DNA from: Datisca glomerata
Lineage: Eukaryota; Streptophyta; Magnoliopsida; Cucurbitales; Datiscaceae
Direction: 5' to 3'
Length of the DNA: 64,000 nucleotides
Assembly (NCBI GenBank): GCA_003255025.1
Contig: QANY01000261.1
Location: 3,011,390-3,075,389, forward strand
Below the pieces are notes generated by a model. That model worked only from the letters and a program-made list of their open reading frames with translations, did no database searches and was not told the DNA's origin. Made by a program: the position numbers and the translations under genes. Of this stretch, positions 1 through 12,330 are shown piece after piece (positions within the stretch are counted from its first letter, which is position 1; each line of letters begins with the position of its first letter).

Positions 1-1250
1 GCAATATCTCGGCTGTTGGGATTGTAATTCAATTAAGTTGGAGTTACGTGATTCACAGATATGAAAATTCATGATTGGATTACGAAAACAACAATATTAC
101 ATTATGCTTTATTGATGGGTGTGTGAATAATTAACCTGGCTAGGTATTCAATGCTTTATTACGTTAAAATATTTTGTGGACCGTGAGAATAAAAATGGTT
201 TATTTACACCAATAGAAAAGTAGCGCGCATAAATCGAGAGTTGATTTGACATCGAACCTATAGTGGAGTTGTACGATGTCAGGATTAAATAGGTCGAGAA
301 TTTAAAGAGATAAATTCATCGGGTATTTAAATCCATAGATTTGTTTATGTGAGTCCATCCGGTCTCGGAAATAGTTAATAAGAACATGAATAGAGAAACG
401 AAATAAATTGGATCAAATGTATTTTGGTTGCAAGTCATATTTCATACACCTATATGTGATGGATGATATCACTTAATTAGTTAAGTGTGATTATTTGTAT
501 TGAAATAAATTAGTTTATTATTTTCTAATTATTGGATAATTAATAAATAAAAATTAATTAATTAATTACTTGATAATGAACAATTAAATCTATCAATTGG
601 ATTGATAAATTTTGATACAACTCTAACACTGTGGAGATATACTGATTTTCGACAATTTGAATATATGAGGATGAAATTTTTGAAAATTTAAAATATATGA
701 GTATATTTATAAATATCAAAAATTAGATTTTATAAATATCTAATAGCAATTTGAATCCAGAGAAATAGATAAAGATAAAGATCACATATCATATACAGAG
801 AAAAAGAGTTTTCTCCCCTCCCTAGAGATTGTCGCCGATTGAGAGAGCATTGAACGAAAAATATTTGGTTTTTTCCTTCAATCGTTTTGAGAGCCCACAC
901 TTAAATTCCTACACAAAATTCTCGTGAGATATATTCCTAAAATTAATGGGTGGTTGTTGGTGGATGAAATTCATAAATCATTATTGGAGTTAAAGTGCGT
1001 GATTCAGATCCTGAAACTTGAAGAATGCTAAAAGGAATTCCGCCAGTTCAGAAATTCTCCGATACAAAGTATAGGTGAAAAATTGTTTCTAACCATATCT
1101 TCTCGTTTAATATCATATATGCATAATCGCATGTTGTTTGATTTTAAATTATTTAATTCGATTAAATAAGTTAATTGTATTTTTTTTATATTCCACCCAC
1201 GAACCGTTCGTGGTTCAAACTTATTTTTTAGTTAATTTTAAAACCTACTA
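1..1250. other. AT-rich LTR-retroelement-like segment, no gene
   Basis: No open frame of useful length is visible on either strand. The composition and phrase structure (long low-complexity AT stretch, then a purine-rich segment around 830-900 and a GC-richer block near 1000-1070) resemble the long terminal or untranslated part of a non-autonomous LTR element, comparable in style to the last 700 bases of the window. No terminal TG/CA pair, primer-binding site or coding domain could be tied to it, and its left edge lies outside the window. It stops where gypsy-like sequence begins, near 1260. Confidence 0.3.
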
Positions 1251-1261
1251 ATCCCTACAAG

Positions 1262-3730
1262 GCGAACATGAGCATTGGATCACATAAGGTGGCTTACGTG
1301 AGGCTGATCTTGGGGTCACCGATGAGGATGATCCTTGGGTAACCTAAGGTAGCTTAATTGAGACTATGCTTAGGGTCTCCTCAGATGTCTTCAGTGAGGA
1401 TAAGCAGACAATGTTGTCTTTCTAATAATGATTTGGTAGACTGTTCCCACATTTTATTCTTCTCATACTATTTTTGTTTTAAGTTCATCTAAAAGATATT
1501 GTTTTATGGTGGTCACTTTACTAGTTGCCCCCAGTTTGATGCGGACAAATTTTTGGCGGGTCAAACTACATATAAGATTAGAGAATGAGTTTAGGCACCT
1601 CGGTGACTTCTACAAATGAGCTTTTGGATGCCTCAGATGGCATCAAAAGCCAAGTCTGGGTTCACCTTGGATGATTTTGGGCCTTGGCGTCATCCTATAT
1701 GACCAATGTAAGGTTGAGCCTTGGGTTACCCCCTATGACATAGGCAAGATTCATCCTGAGGATCATTAAGTGTGACTTGGGTAGATCATAAAGCTTAATT
1801 GTGTTCTTCTTCTCTTCCCTTGACTTATCCTTGGCTCGGTCATTGTTTCGTGACCTTAAGAGCTCAGCCGCACTCGTATATTCTGGGCATAGGTGAGAGG
1901 CTCAACAAAGCTTGTGGGTGTCTTCTTTGTCTGGGACCATAGTAGCCTCTTGTCACTAAGCCCAACCATCATTGCTGTAAGGGCTATGTCATCGTTGTAT
2001 TCCTCTACTTTCAGGGCCTCCACATTAAACCTGACGACATAGTCGTGTAGGTTCTCGTCCCTTTGCTTCTTGACGGAGTGGAGATGAGTAGCAGGATTCC
2101 TTTGTTCTCTTCCTCCCAAAAATTGGTGGATGAATATTTTACTGGGCTCACTGAATCATAAGAAAGTCCCTAGTTTTAACTAACGATACCAAGCACGAGG
2201 TGAGGATGAAAGCGTAAGCGGGAATGCCTTACATATGATATCCATTGGGGTACCTTGAAGCTCCATCCATGTCTTGAATGTCTCCAAATATTCAGTAGGG
2301 TCCCTAGTGCCATCGTATCGGACACGCCTCATATCGCCTATTTGCTCTCGGAGCTATTTGATCTCTCTACCTAGCCCTATATCATTGTCCATCGTATCTT
2401 CGACATCAGTTTGCACCCTTCTTTTTTTGTTGAGCACCGTGCGCAGGTCCCCGTGGTTGTTAGGGTGTGCAACCCGCGGTCGTCCGGCGCTTGTCCCAGA
2501 GGTCTAGGCTCGTTGTTCCATCTCATCTTCTATGTCTTCCTCTGGGTCATGGTTCCCAACAAGAGGGGCTCGACTTTGATGCTTAAGGGCTTGTATGAGG
2601 GCTTGGACTTACCTTTGCAATTCGACAATCTCCTCTTGTTGGGTTCTGTTGTTTCTTCGGACATTGACCCTCTGGGAAGGTTAAGGCACAAGGGGTGGCA
2701 CTTCTGAGGTCTCTCTTGAAGGAGTAGGCCCCTGGCTAGATCTCATTATCCTATTGGATCTCCAACTCATTTCTTAACTCTTCTTGCAAAAAATACGAGG
2801 CAAGGTATGCTTACCCTTTCGTTTCCACAAAGGGGGCCAATTGTTGACAGCTAAATCTCAGAGGTGAGATTAGGTCAGCAATGTGTCTGCTCCACTTCTC
2901 TCTCCACACCTGCAATGGTGGAAGGTAAAGTAGGAGACCAAGATGAAAGGGGGGTGGTCTCATTTTTACCCCTCCGAAGTTTAAGCCAGTATAGAGGTGA
3001 GTGAGAGTAAAGTAGAGAATTAGTTGAAAGTTCTTGCGTACTTCTTAAAGTGCATTTGCGAGGGTATTTATAGTAGGAAGTTGGCCTTAAGGTTGGGATG
3101 GTCTTCGTACATTAGCAGGCCTCTCCTCCAATGGGGTACATCCTCGAACCAGCCCCTGACTTCAAGCTTCTCTGATTGGCTTGGTGTGGTACAAGATAAC
3201 AGATGATGACCTCGAGTGTCATGAAAGCTTGTCCTCGTATCCCACAATGTATTTCCTCGGCCTCTATTAGACCAACCGTATTAAATGCTTATGATGACAC
3301 TCTGTTGGGCACAGGTTGACTGACTCCTTGGATAGTGGGCTTCATGCTTTTTCTCATACCCCATCTCTGATTGACCTAGGTGTATTAAATATATACGATG
3401 ACACCCTACAAGTTTCTACCTCGGCCTAAATGTCCTATTTGAACTGAGGCGAGAGATTTCTCGCCCTTAAGTCATTCTCCAAGTGGGAACCTCTTTTTTT
3501 TTATTGGGACTTAGTCAAAACACAACTTGATTCACACGAGCACCATCTACGATCCTCGAGGGTCCCCAGATGCTTGGCCCCAGGGAGGGTAAACTCCCTC
3601 GAAGCACTAGGCCCTGAGGTTGATTAGCTTCTCCGAGGCCTAGGCCTCGAGGTGGGTAAGCTTCCCAGCTTCCCCGAGGCCTATGCCCCGAGGTTGATAA
3701 TCTTTGTTACGCGCTAAACGCTTGTTTTAG
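1262..3730 (-). mobile_element. Ty3/gypsy retroelement fragment (gag end and LTR-like part)
   Basis: On the minus strand the order is LTR-like sequence (2842 upward), a primer-binding-like segment just below 2842 (minus strand reads TGGCCCCCTTTGTGGAAACG), then a gag reading frame running down to about 1820. The plus-strand bases TGTTGACAG at 2842 would be the complement of an LTR ending in CA. Between about 3540 and 3710 there are repeated GC-rich phrases of the kind ccccgaggttgat and gaggcctaggcct, typical of internal LTR subrepeats. The outer LTR border was not found. No protease, reverse transcriptase or integrase is present, so the element is truncated, probably by whatever lies at 1-1250. 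Confidence 0.6.
1820..2720 (-). pseudogene. gypsy gag remnant
   Basis: The minus strand encodes a retrotransposon gag domain. The best block (1856-2119) contains HDYVVRFNVEAL and a following ALTAMMVGL, matching the helical capsid region of plant gypsy gag. Upstream on the same strand (2120-2335) the translation reads VRYDGTRDPTEYLETFKTWM, the start of the same domain, but stop codons interrupt the stretch around 2150-2180. Further upstream (2340-2720) is a charged, Arg- and Glu-rich N-terminal part. Gag would form the capsid-like particle of the element. Stops and loss of pol mean it is dead. Confidence 0.7.
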
Positions 3731-4167
3731 AGTATGAAAGGTCTTAGCCGCATTAACGTATCCTTAAAGGTCTTTTGTATGTGCCCTTAAGTGGACACGA
3801 GTAATGTCTTTAATTTAGAGTGAAAATTGAGAGAATGTAGTTTATTTAAAATGTTAATTTAGTTTCTAACGTTACAAATTAATAGCAATTAATTTCTTCA
3901 TTTAAGAGTCTATTTTTGTTATCTGACATGCACCCCATTTAACAAGAATTAAAGAAATGAGTGAGAAAATGTGCGTGTATTGCAAATCAGTTAAAATATA
4001 AGGATATGTTTGTAATTTAGCCAAAACAAATTTGTACTAGTGTTCCACATTACCGGCAAAATAAACTGTCGCATTTGGCAAAGGAAGAGAGGCCGTTATC
4101 TTTGTCTAGTGGACAATAAATTGCTGGTTCTCATACGATCCATCACAGAAAACCAAATTAACACTCA
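3731..4167 (+). promoter_or_regulatory. Upstream region of CSP41A
   Basis: This is the gap between the gypsy fragment and the CSP41A start codon, so it must hold the core promoter and 5' leader. It is AT-rich up to about 4060, then GC-richer. A GATAA-type light-response core is present on the minus strand near 4095 (plus strand ttatc). No convincing TATA box could be fixed and no transcription start can be read from sequence alone. The gypsy LTR-like block ends about 440 bases before the gene, so the gene's proximal promoter is short. Confidence 0.35.
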
Positions 4168-7100
4168 ATGGCTACTCTAGCTTCCTCATCCTCTCTGCTT
4201 TCCTCATCTAAACTTAGACTATCCAACCATTTTCAACCTTCTTCTACTCCCCATTCTCTACGCCTCTCACTCTCTCCTTTCTCTCACTCTTCTTCCCTCT
4301 CTTCCTCTTTGTCCAATTCTCTTCCTTTTCTGTCATCCCCTTCGAGCTCTAGACCTTCTAATGGCTGTTCCTTCAGCGTCAGAGCCAGCTCAGAGCCGAA
4401 GAAGAAGGTTCTGATTGTGAATACGAACAGTGGCGGCCATGCCGTAATTGGATTTTATTTCGCAAAAGAGCTTCTCAGTTCTGGCCATGGCGTCACCATT
4501 TTGACTGTCGCAGATGAGGGTTCCGACAAGATGAAGAAACCTCCGTTTAATAGATTCTCGGTTCGTATGTACATTTCAGATTTCAAGAGATAAAAGATTA
4601 TCTGCATAAATCTACATTCTTTTATTGTCTTAGATTATGTCATTTGTGATGAGAATTTGCTTCAAAATTTGGAGGATTCAGGAAATTGTGAGTGCGGGAG
4701 GCCGTTCAGTATGGGGAGATCCAGCAGAACTTGGCAAGGTTGTGGAAGGGGAAGCATTTGATGTAGTGTTGGATAACAATGGCAAAGACCTTGATTCTGT
4801 CAGGTTGATATATTTAATTCTGAACTTAAATATTCCTTTTACAGGTTTTGCAGCTTCCGTGTTTGCAACTTTACCTTCTGCTTTTATATTTGGATAGATA
4901 TTATTTCTTTTAGAAGCTAATTAAAAAATGTGTATAATTGAGCTTTCTTAATTTTCAATCTAGTTTTGAGTTACATGGTTTTGGTATCTTCTGCTTGAGT
5001 TTAATTCGTTTTCAAGTTAAAGCTTGACAATGGCAACCAGTGTTAAGGTTTGAAAGAAAATCGACTCTAAAGACGAAAAGAACCTAATAGAGAGTGCCTC
5101 ATCGAGAACAACTGAGACCTCAATCTTATGAACCGATGGAACTACTCGTTTTTAGGCACTTTAGCTAAGAAATATCATCTTACGTAGTTCTTGTAAAACC
5201 CATGACCTTTGATAACCAACTAGAAGTATTGTCAGTTCTAGTAGTCCCCAAAACAATAGCTCTTGAAGTTTTTATATTTTGGGCGAAACCCAAAGGCATC
5301 ACCTGCGACTGATATGAGATTTCCATCAGTACTGCTATCCATTCTTTGTTAAGCATTCCAACATAACATGGCCGTGATTATTGAAAGATGTTTCTTGCAA
5401 AACATTAGCTTTTCTGTGCCTCCATTGTGCACGCTTAGATTCAATGCCCCACTATCTGTTTTGGGCAGTTATATCAATTCAACAGTGATCACTACTAACA
5501 CAAAAGAGTTTCCATTTGTAGAACTAAACTTTGAATTATAGTAAAAGAATGATATATATAATCTTCTTGTTTAGGCCTGTTATTGATTGGGCAAAGAGCT
5601 CTGATGTGAAGCAATTTCTATACATCAGCAGTGCTGGAATTTATAAGCCAACTGATGAGCCTCCTCATGTTGAAGGGGTATGCACAGAGTTACAACTGAT
5701 ACTGAGGGAGAATATATTTATTTTCCTGCTAGAAATTCTTCTGAAATGAACAAATTTATCCTTACAGGATGTTGTTAAAGCTGATGCTAGCCATGTTGCT
5801 GTGGAAAAATATATTGCTGAGGTTTTTGGTAGTTGGGCAGTCTTCCGTCCACAGTACATGATAGGATCAGGCAACAACAAAGATTGCGAGGAGTGGTTCT
5901 TCGATCGTAAGACAATATCATATGACAATATAAGTCGTTTCCCGACATTATTTTTTAGGGAAAATTTCTCAGAACCCCTCTACTTTAAAAAACAAATCAT
6001 ACCTTCTTCATGTTAGGCTTCCATGACAAACAAAAAAACAAAAACCGCTAATTTTCAAACTAATGTTGTTCAAATAATATGTAATACCAAAATTACCCTT
6101 CTTTTTTCCGGCTCTAAGATAGTTAAAATCATTTTATAATATTTATACCAAAATTCACCTAATTTATATGAAATCCAAAATCATTTTTTATCAGTTCACT
6201 TTATGTTTAATGTTTGAAAATTTAGTTAGGTGAGGTAAGTTATAATCTTGTTTTTCACACCAAAACAAACATATTTTTAGCAGACTGAACCCATGCATTA
6301 TTTTTCAAAGTAGAGGGGTCTACTTGTCCTTTAAGCAAACTACTGCAGAGTCATGAATTTTCCTACTTTTACTTTTTCGGTTATGAATAGTTTTGCGCCG
6401 AATTTTTTGAATATTCATCTCGGTACTCTATTTCTTGTTAAAATCACTTTGACTTGATCACCTAATTACTTCATACAGGAATTGTTCGTGATCGACCAGT
6501 TCCGATACCAGGCTCCGGAATGCAGCTCACAAACATCTCCCATGTTAGGGATTTGTCTTCTATGTTAACTCTAGCTGTGGAGAAGCCTAATGCGGCATCC
6601 TCTAACATTTTCAACTGTGTGAGTGATCGTGCAGTGACTCTAGACGGAATGGCAAAACTATGCGCTCAGGCTGCCAGTCGACCTATTAACATTGTACATT
6701 ATGATCCAAAGGCTATTGGCATCGACGCAAAGAAAGCCTTCCCTTTCAGGAACATGGTACTAAAAGTTCTCTCATTTAATATGTTTCATAGGAAAAACTG
6801 CCAGTTAACGTCAGATGCAATTAAATAGTGGTTAAGACTTGCGCTAATTTGCAAAACAGTCACTTCAATTCTTTTGCAATAACACCTCATATACAATTTT
6901 AGTCAGATTAATATCTTTACTCTAAAACTTTTGCAATCAAGTCCCGTTGTTCCATGATTTCACTAGTTTTGATGTCTCTACCCATTATTTGCATTTTCTT
7001 TTCGTAATTAATCTATTTTTCATCTTCCACCATGTATTTTATGCAATAAAACAGTGTGATATGTTGACTAGATTATGATTTTTAGTCTGGTCAATGTATT

Positions 7101-7666
7101 ACAGATAGTCTCAATTCACAATTTGATATGACTATTTCAAAATAAACTTTAGAGGACTTTGTATCAAATGGTTCTTGAAACTTGGAAGCGGATAAGACGT
7201 TTTTTTTTTTGTTGAAAGGCATCAAAACTAGCAAATTTATATATGATTTGAGTAACAATTAAAAAGGGGTTTCAAGTCCTATATAGTCTAAATTATGGGT
7301 GTGGTTGGAAAGCACTCAAAATACAAGATTTCTTTTTTTTGTGCATTTTTAGCCCACAATTAGATTTGGTGTACTATAGAGAGCAAAACTCAAACTTTAT
7401 TGTGTATGCAATTTGTTGTGCTCTGGAACGGTTTCAAGTTTCAACGCTCGATATATGTTAATATGATTGTTGTATATTTGCAGCATTTCTATGCAGAACC
7501 AAGAGCTGCGAAAGATATTTTAGGATGGGAGAGTAGCACAAATCTTCTGGAAGACTTGAAGGAGAGGTTTGATGAGTATGTGATGATTGGAAGAGATAAG
7601 AAAGCAATCAAATTTGAGATAGATGATAAGATACTAGAGTCACTGAAAGTTCCGGTAGCTGTCTGA
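4168..7666 (+). CDS. CSP41A: Chloroplast stem-loop binding protein of 41 kDa a
   Basis: Six exons give an intact 405-aa protein: 4168-4560, 4682-4803, 5575-5677, 5768-5906, 6479-6756 and 7484-7666. All introns are GT-AG and every junction keeps frame. Residues 1 to about 73 are Ser/Leu-rich and act as a chloroplast transit peptide (likely cut near VRA/SSEP). From residue 81 an atypical short-chain-dehydrogenase Rossmann fold begins (strand VLIVNTNS, loop GGHAVIG at 89-95). Conserved family blocks follow: [49 protein letters not shown] and the C-terminal [14 protein letters not shown]. In characterised plants CSP41a binds stem-loops in plastid mRNAs, cleaves RNA in vitro and stabilises plastid transcripts and ribosomes together with CSP41b. 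Length and exon order fit the family. The ATG at 4168 is the first in frame before the transit peptide. Confidence 0.95.
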
Positions 7667-8745
7667 TCATTCAAGTGAGTATTGTACTATCATGTCATAT
7701 TTTTATAATTGTACCAGGTTAAATATGACATTTTTGATATTACAATTTAATCATCTTCATATTTTTTCTGAGTATCATTTCAATAAGCCATATCTATAGC
7801 AGAATAGTTCTCAGAAATGGTTTTAGATTCTTTGTGGATTAGCATATATTTGGATCTCAAAAAATAAGAGGAAAGGAAAAGAAAATTTAGAGGATTCATT
7901 TCTGTTGTTTGGATTCAACAGAAAAATTAAGAGGAAAATAAGCATGTGATAAAGCTTGCTACTTTACTTAGTTTCTTTAGCTTTCCTTATCATTCGCTTT
8001 ACTTTCATCTCACTTTTGTTTTCTCAATAATGTTCAAGATCTCAATAAAGCCTAAAAGAAGCTATAGATATGATAAAATGTTTGCCAAATATAGATACAC
8101 TAAGTAAAGCATTTTCCAAATATAGATCCACTAGATAAGAGTGTGATTGTTAATGTTTTTAACTATAAGTGTTTATATATTAAAATAACAATATCTTAGT
8201 TTATAATTATGTCATGTGTTTTACCGAAAAATACTTACATATATTTTAAAGTATATTCATGTGCATGTAGAAGCACTTTAAAAAACACCAGAACATGTGT
8301 TTGTTGAAGTGTTTCTACACATTGAAATGTATTTCAATCAACAATATTTGTTAAGTACATATGCTTTAGATATTTTTTAATAAATCACTCCCAAGCTCAC
8401 ATTTAAGCTCTTACTTATTCATCTCTTTCCTTGTTAAGAATATTATAAAAGATATTAACAGTCATGATCTTACGATGAATCATTAGAACTCTATGAATCT
8501 TCATCATGCTGAACGTGGTCGGTAGTTCTCACCAGTTCATTAATTCTCCATTGTTGGCATTGCTACTAGCTATTGTCTTCAAGTGCTTTACTGAAAGAGT
8601 TGAATGATTTTCCTTTTTCCCCAACAATAATATATGCAACCTCTTTAACTGCATCGATAAAGTCACTCAGCAAACTCATCCAAGGTCACTAAGCAAACTC
8701 ATCTCTCATATTTGAGGGCCATTAGAAAATAACATAAAAGCGGTA
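7667..8745. other. Intergenic spacer downstream of CSP41A
   Basis: It holds the 3' UTR and terminator of CSP41A (AT-rich from 7680). Farther on there is a decayed repeat: phrases such as gaagcactttaaaaaacacc near 8270 resemble sequence found again inside the cyclin intron (29200-29700). A short direct repeat (aaatatagatnca-ctaa/ctag) lies at 8087-8135. No coding potential was seen. Confidence 0.5.
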
Positions 8746-8749
8746 TGCT

Positions 8750-9480
8750 CCAATGTTCCCCTAGCGGATTTGTTTCTGGTCCTCTTCTCATTGCCCTGGA
8801 CAAGAATGCGATGGTGTGCAACTATTTTGATAGTTCAGTGAGTGGTATGCTGGAATCCGGTTTTCTGGAGGAATGTGAATGATTGGGAATTACAAGAGTT
8901 ACAAGGTATGGTTGATGTTGTTTATGCTTACCAGATTGATATTGGGAAAGAAGATTCAGTACGTTGGTGTCATCCGGGTAGCGCGTCTTTTCCGGTGAAG
9001 GGATTCTTTTACCTTTTGGTTGACCTTATTGATCATACTTTTCCTTGGAAAAGTGTGTGGAAGACTAAGGCCCCCTAAGTCGCTTTTCTTTTGTGGAGCT
9101 CTGTTGGGAAGCCAATTTGACTGTAGATAATATGGAGAAGAGAAGTTTCTGCCTCACTAATAGGTCATTCTATGCAAGGAAGCTAAGGTGTCTAATAATC
9201 ACATTTTCCTCCATTGCACTTTCTCTTGGGGACTTCGGAGAAAACTCTTGGATGCGAAATGTCAAGTTATCTTTGCCTTGTTCGGTTAAGGATTTTGTTT
9301 ATGGTTGGAAACTTTTAGGTGGTGGGATGGTTTGGGATAGGGCTTTGTGGAATTGTATCCCCTTGGGTCCTTTTGGGTTATTTGGAGGGAGAGAAACCTT
9401 AGATATGGTTTGGTTTTTTTTCCCTATGGTAGTTTTTTTAAAAACAACCGGGTTAACAACGCCTCTATAGACTCTCCTCA
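8750..9480 (+). pseudogene. LINE ORF2 C-terminal remnant (zf-RVT region)
   Basis: The translation matches the end of a plant non-LTR retrotransposon ORF2. In order it shows a WNPVFWRNVNDWE block (8842 on), SVRWCHPGSASFPVKGFF, WKSVWKTKAP (9050), then after a frame change LTVDN, a histidine/cysteine-bearing segment HIFLHCTFSW (about 9205), PCSVKDF (9285) and finally FWVIWRERN (about 9370). These are the landmarks of the reverse-transcriptase zinc-binding tail. At least three frameshifts and several stops separate them. Only the 3' end of the element is present, as expected from 5' truncation during target-primed reverse transcription. Confidence 0.7.
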
Positions 9481-9703
9481 GATATGGTTCACTAGGTTGT
9501 ACTTACCATTTCTCGGGGTTTTATATACACGTTGCTATACCCCATTTTTTTACAGTTGCACAATCTTTTCCCATCTGCATATCTCCTCATGATATAAAGC
9601 ATTCATATATGAAATCCTCTAATCTCTTCCACACCTTGAGGGACAGAAATTTTATCACCAAATGATAGGTGGATGTTATGGCTTTCATGGCTGCTAGAGT
9701 AGG

Positions 9704-10010
9704 TCATTCGATAACTATATCGTAAGCAGGTGGACAACTGACCACTAAGAAGTTCGTAGAAATAATGATCTGCTGAAGTGGCTTCCCAGCAGTGATGGGC
9801 AACTCAATAGACCCTAAAGGTGTTTTCACAATAATTAAATTGTTTTCTACAAGTCCCATCTTATTAAAGATGGCGAAAGATAACGCATTATCCACAAGAA
9901 CCCTATGAACATTATAGTTTGGAATAATCAAAGTTACCACAAAGGGCCGTCATTGGAGTACCTTAACATGTTCCAGGTCTCCATCACCGATGAGTCTCTA
10001 AGTGATCGAG
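9704..10010 (-). pseudogene. gypsy aspartic protease remnant
   Basis: The minus strand from about 10000 down to 9704 reads as the retropepsin-like domain of a plant gypsy pol: DLEHVKVLQ, a stop, then RPFVVTLIIPNYNVHRVLVD, KMGLVENN, ELPITAGKP, and FLVVSCPPAYDIVI. In the family the active-site motif is normally DNGSS. Here VLVDN is followed directly by ALSFAIFNKMG, so the catalytic triad is damaged. It is part of the gypsy element split by the copia at 10152-16632. Reverse transcriptase downstream is missing. Confidence 0.65.
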
Positions 10011-10151
10011 ATGATCTTTCAATTCGTCAAAATTGCTATATGCGTCATCTTAAATTTTGGAGAAAATAGGTTAACAAGAACTTCTCCGTTCACAACATGA
10101 GGTTTCAATGTTGCTCGAAACATGAGAATTCAATGCATTCATGACATCTCG

Positions 10152-10276
10152 TGTAAGACTTATTTGACCATATACGAATATTAATTAATTAATATGGTTT
10201 AATAGAAATAATTAAATTAAATCATATTGTTTGATTATGTGAGAGGTGATTACTTTGAAGTAAGTAACCATCATCT
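10152..10276 (+). repeat. 5' LTR fragment of copia element
   Basis: It begins TGTAAGACTTATTTGACC and matches the start of the 3' LTR at 16197 with few changes up to aagtaaccatcat, after which the two LTRs have nothing in common. Only about 125 of some 436 bases survive. Confidence 0.8.
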
Positions 10277-11635
10277 AAATAGGAGAAATAATTAAACTAA
10301 ATCCGAATTGTTACTGTTAAAAGTTTCTTAATGCTATGACCGAATTATTACTGTTAAAGAAGTGTGTTTTAATCATTTTTTGTTTGAATGAGTGTTTTAA
10401 TCGTTGATAATAAGAAAACTCTAAGTTTGGTTATGGGCCATTTGAACATCAAGTAAAATAACATCAAATTATGAGTTCATAACATGTTTTAGTGAGAAAA
10501 TTTTGTTACTGTACTGCTTAATTTTTGCGGTGGTTAATTAGTTTTTGGATTATGCCCATTACCGTGCTGGCTGGTTATTCTCCCACTTTATGCCCCATTA
10601 TTTTGTTCCACCACTGAGAATTTATTGAAAAAGTGTGAGAATTGGATTGTGCATTGTCCATATAAAATTGCCCCTATAATTTTCTTTCATTATGTAATTG
10701 CCGAATTTGAGAAACTGTGCATTGTCCACATAATGAGGGAATGTAGTATATGGTTATATATTTAAAGGGCAGCGTCTATTAGTTTCCTATCATGTATTGC
10801 TTAGATTTTTATTTTGCCCACACTCTATGTTAGTTATTGTCTCTATATCCTCTATGCCCACGTTTTGTTATTTGTGATGTAATTACAGATTCTGTCCACT
10901 AATATACATGTCTATCTAATGAATATGATTAATTTATTTACCATGGATATTTTATAATGGATAATTTTCTTCTATGGTAATTATTTAAAACCATTAAATA
11001 ATGTGTGTATTATGTGTTTGTGTAAGGATGTATATGATCTGAAATTTTATATTATGTTTGGTTTATTTTTCACCAAAGTGGCTAAGCCGTAAGAATTATA
11101 AAAGTTTTATTATATAATTAATATTCAATTACCCATGAATGTTGATGCTTAAAATGACATAATGTTATATAATATATATTTTATGGGTAGATTGAAGTTC
11201 ATTATTATAAGACATTTAAGAGTCACACCTAAAAGTTGATTAGTTGTTCTTATAATTAATGAATATAATTGTTGGTAACTAGTATGCTCTATTAGTTGTA
11301 TTGCTTATCCAAAGATAGTATGTATGTATATATATATCTAAGTGGTGTATATGTAGTTGTCAAATTATTAAAAATTCTTATTAGCATCATTATGTTTTAT
11401 GTTTGTATGTCATTGTATTACCAAAAAAATCATTGATATGCATTTATTGTTTATCTCAATTATGTGTTTGAATATGTATAACATGGTTAAGTTTACAACT
11501 CAAAGTATTAATGTATGAGCATAATGTTATTCTTGCAATACATGTTCTCGTTCATCTCCATTCGCATGCTGCGTCTGTACCAATGTTTAACGAGCTTAAT
11601 TTTCCTGATTAGTGTGAACAAGCCCAATTTCACTT
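10277..11635. other. Non-coding leader region of copia element
   Basis: AT-rich, with no domain recognised. It starts with a short internal repeat (taaatccgaattgttactg then accgaattattactgtt, 10298-10360). Phrases around 10560-10760 recur with variation (tgcccattac, tgccccattat, gtgcattgtcca twice), suggesting small internal duplications. It sits where the missing two thirds of the 5' LTR and the primer-binding site should be. Confidence 0.4.
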
Positions 11636-11639
11636 AGGT

Positions 11640-12330
11640 GTTATGGATTTGGATTTGTCACTTCAATTTGACAAACATGCTGCTATTACTAATGCTAGTA
11701 GCGATGAGGATAAGACTTTCTATGCTGCTTGAGAAATGTCTAACAGACTAAGCCTAATGTTTATGTGAATCAGTATAACAAACAACATCAAATCTACTCT
11801 TCCCAAAACTGAAAATGCTAAGGAATTCATGAAATTTATGAAAGAGCTTTCTCAGACTGTTGATAAGTCACTTACTGAGACATTAATGACTACATTTACC
11901 ACCATGGAATATGATGGCACTTGTAGCATGCATGAGCATGTCATTGAAATTATGAATATTGCAGTAAAACATAAGTTCTTGGGAATGAATGTGGATGAGA
12001 GTTTTCTTGTGCAGTTTATCATAAACTCACTGCCTACTCAGTATTGTCCTTTTGAAATGAACTATAACACCATGAAAGATAAATGGAATGTGAATGAACT
12101 TCACAGTATGCTTGTTCAGGAGGAATTGCGACTTAAGAATCAGGGAACTAATTCCATTTATCCCATAAGTAATCAAGGAGCTGGAAAGAAAGCAAAGAAA
12201 GGGCAAGCGTGGACCACTTAAGATTAATGAGTCATCTTCCCAAAACAACAAGAAGGAACATAAGAATGATAAGTGTCATTTCTGTGGAAAACCTTGACAC
12301 TTTTAGAAAAATTGCCTGAAACGTAATGCA
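11640..12330 (+). pseudogene. copia gag remnant
   Basis: The reading begins near 11640 with VMDLDLSLQFD, has one stop and one frame change, then stays open from 11829 to 12221 through the UBN2-type gag domain (TTFTTMEYDGTCSMHEHV, LGMNVDESFLVQFIINSLP, MKDKWNVNELHSMLVQEE). After a frame change a CCHC-type zinc knuckle is visible at about 12275-12320 (CHFCGKP, then a stop, then KNCLKR). Gag would package the element RNA. Confidence 0.75.

Noticed and set aside
5040..5520. Extra exon inside the second CSP41A intron
   Set aside because: The protein is complete without it, and exon phases on both sides match directly.
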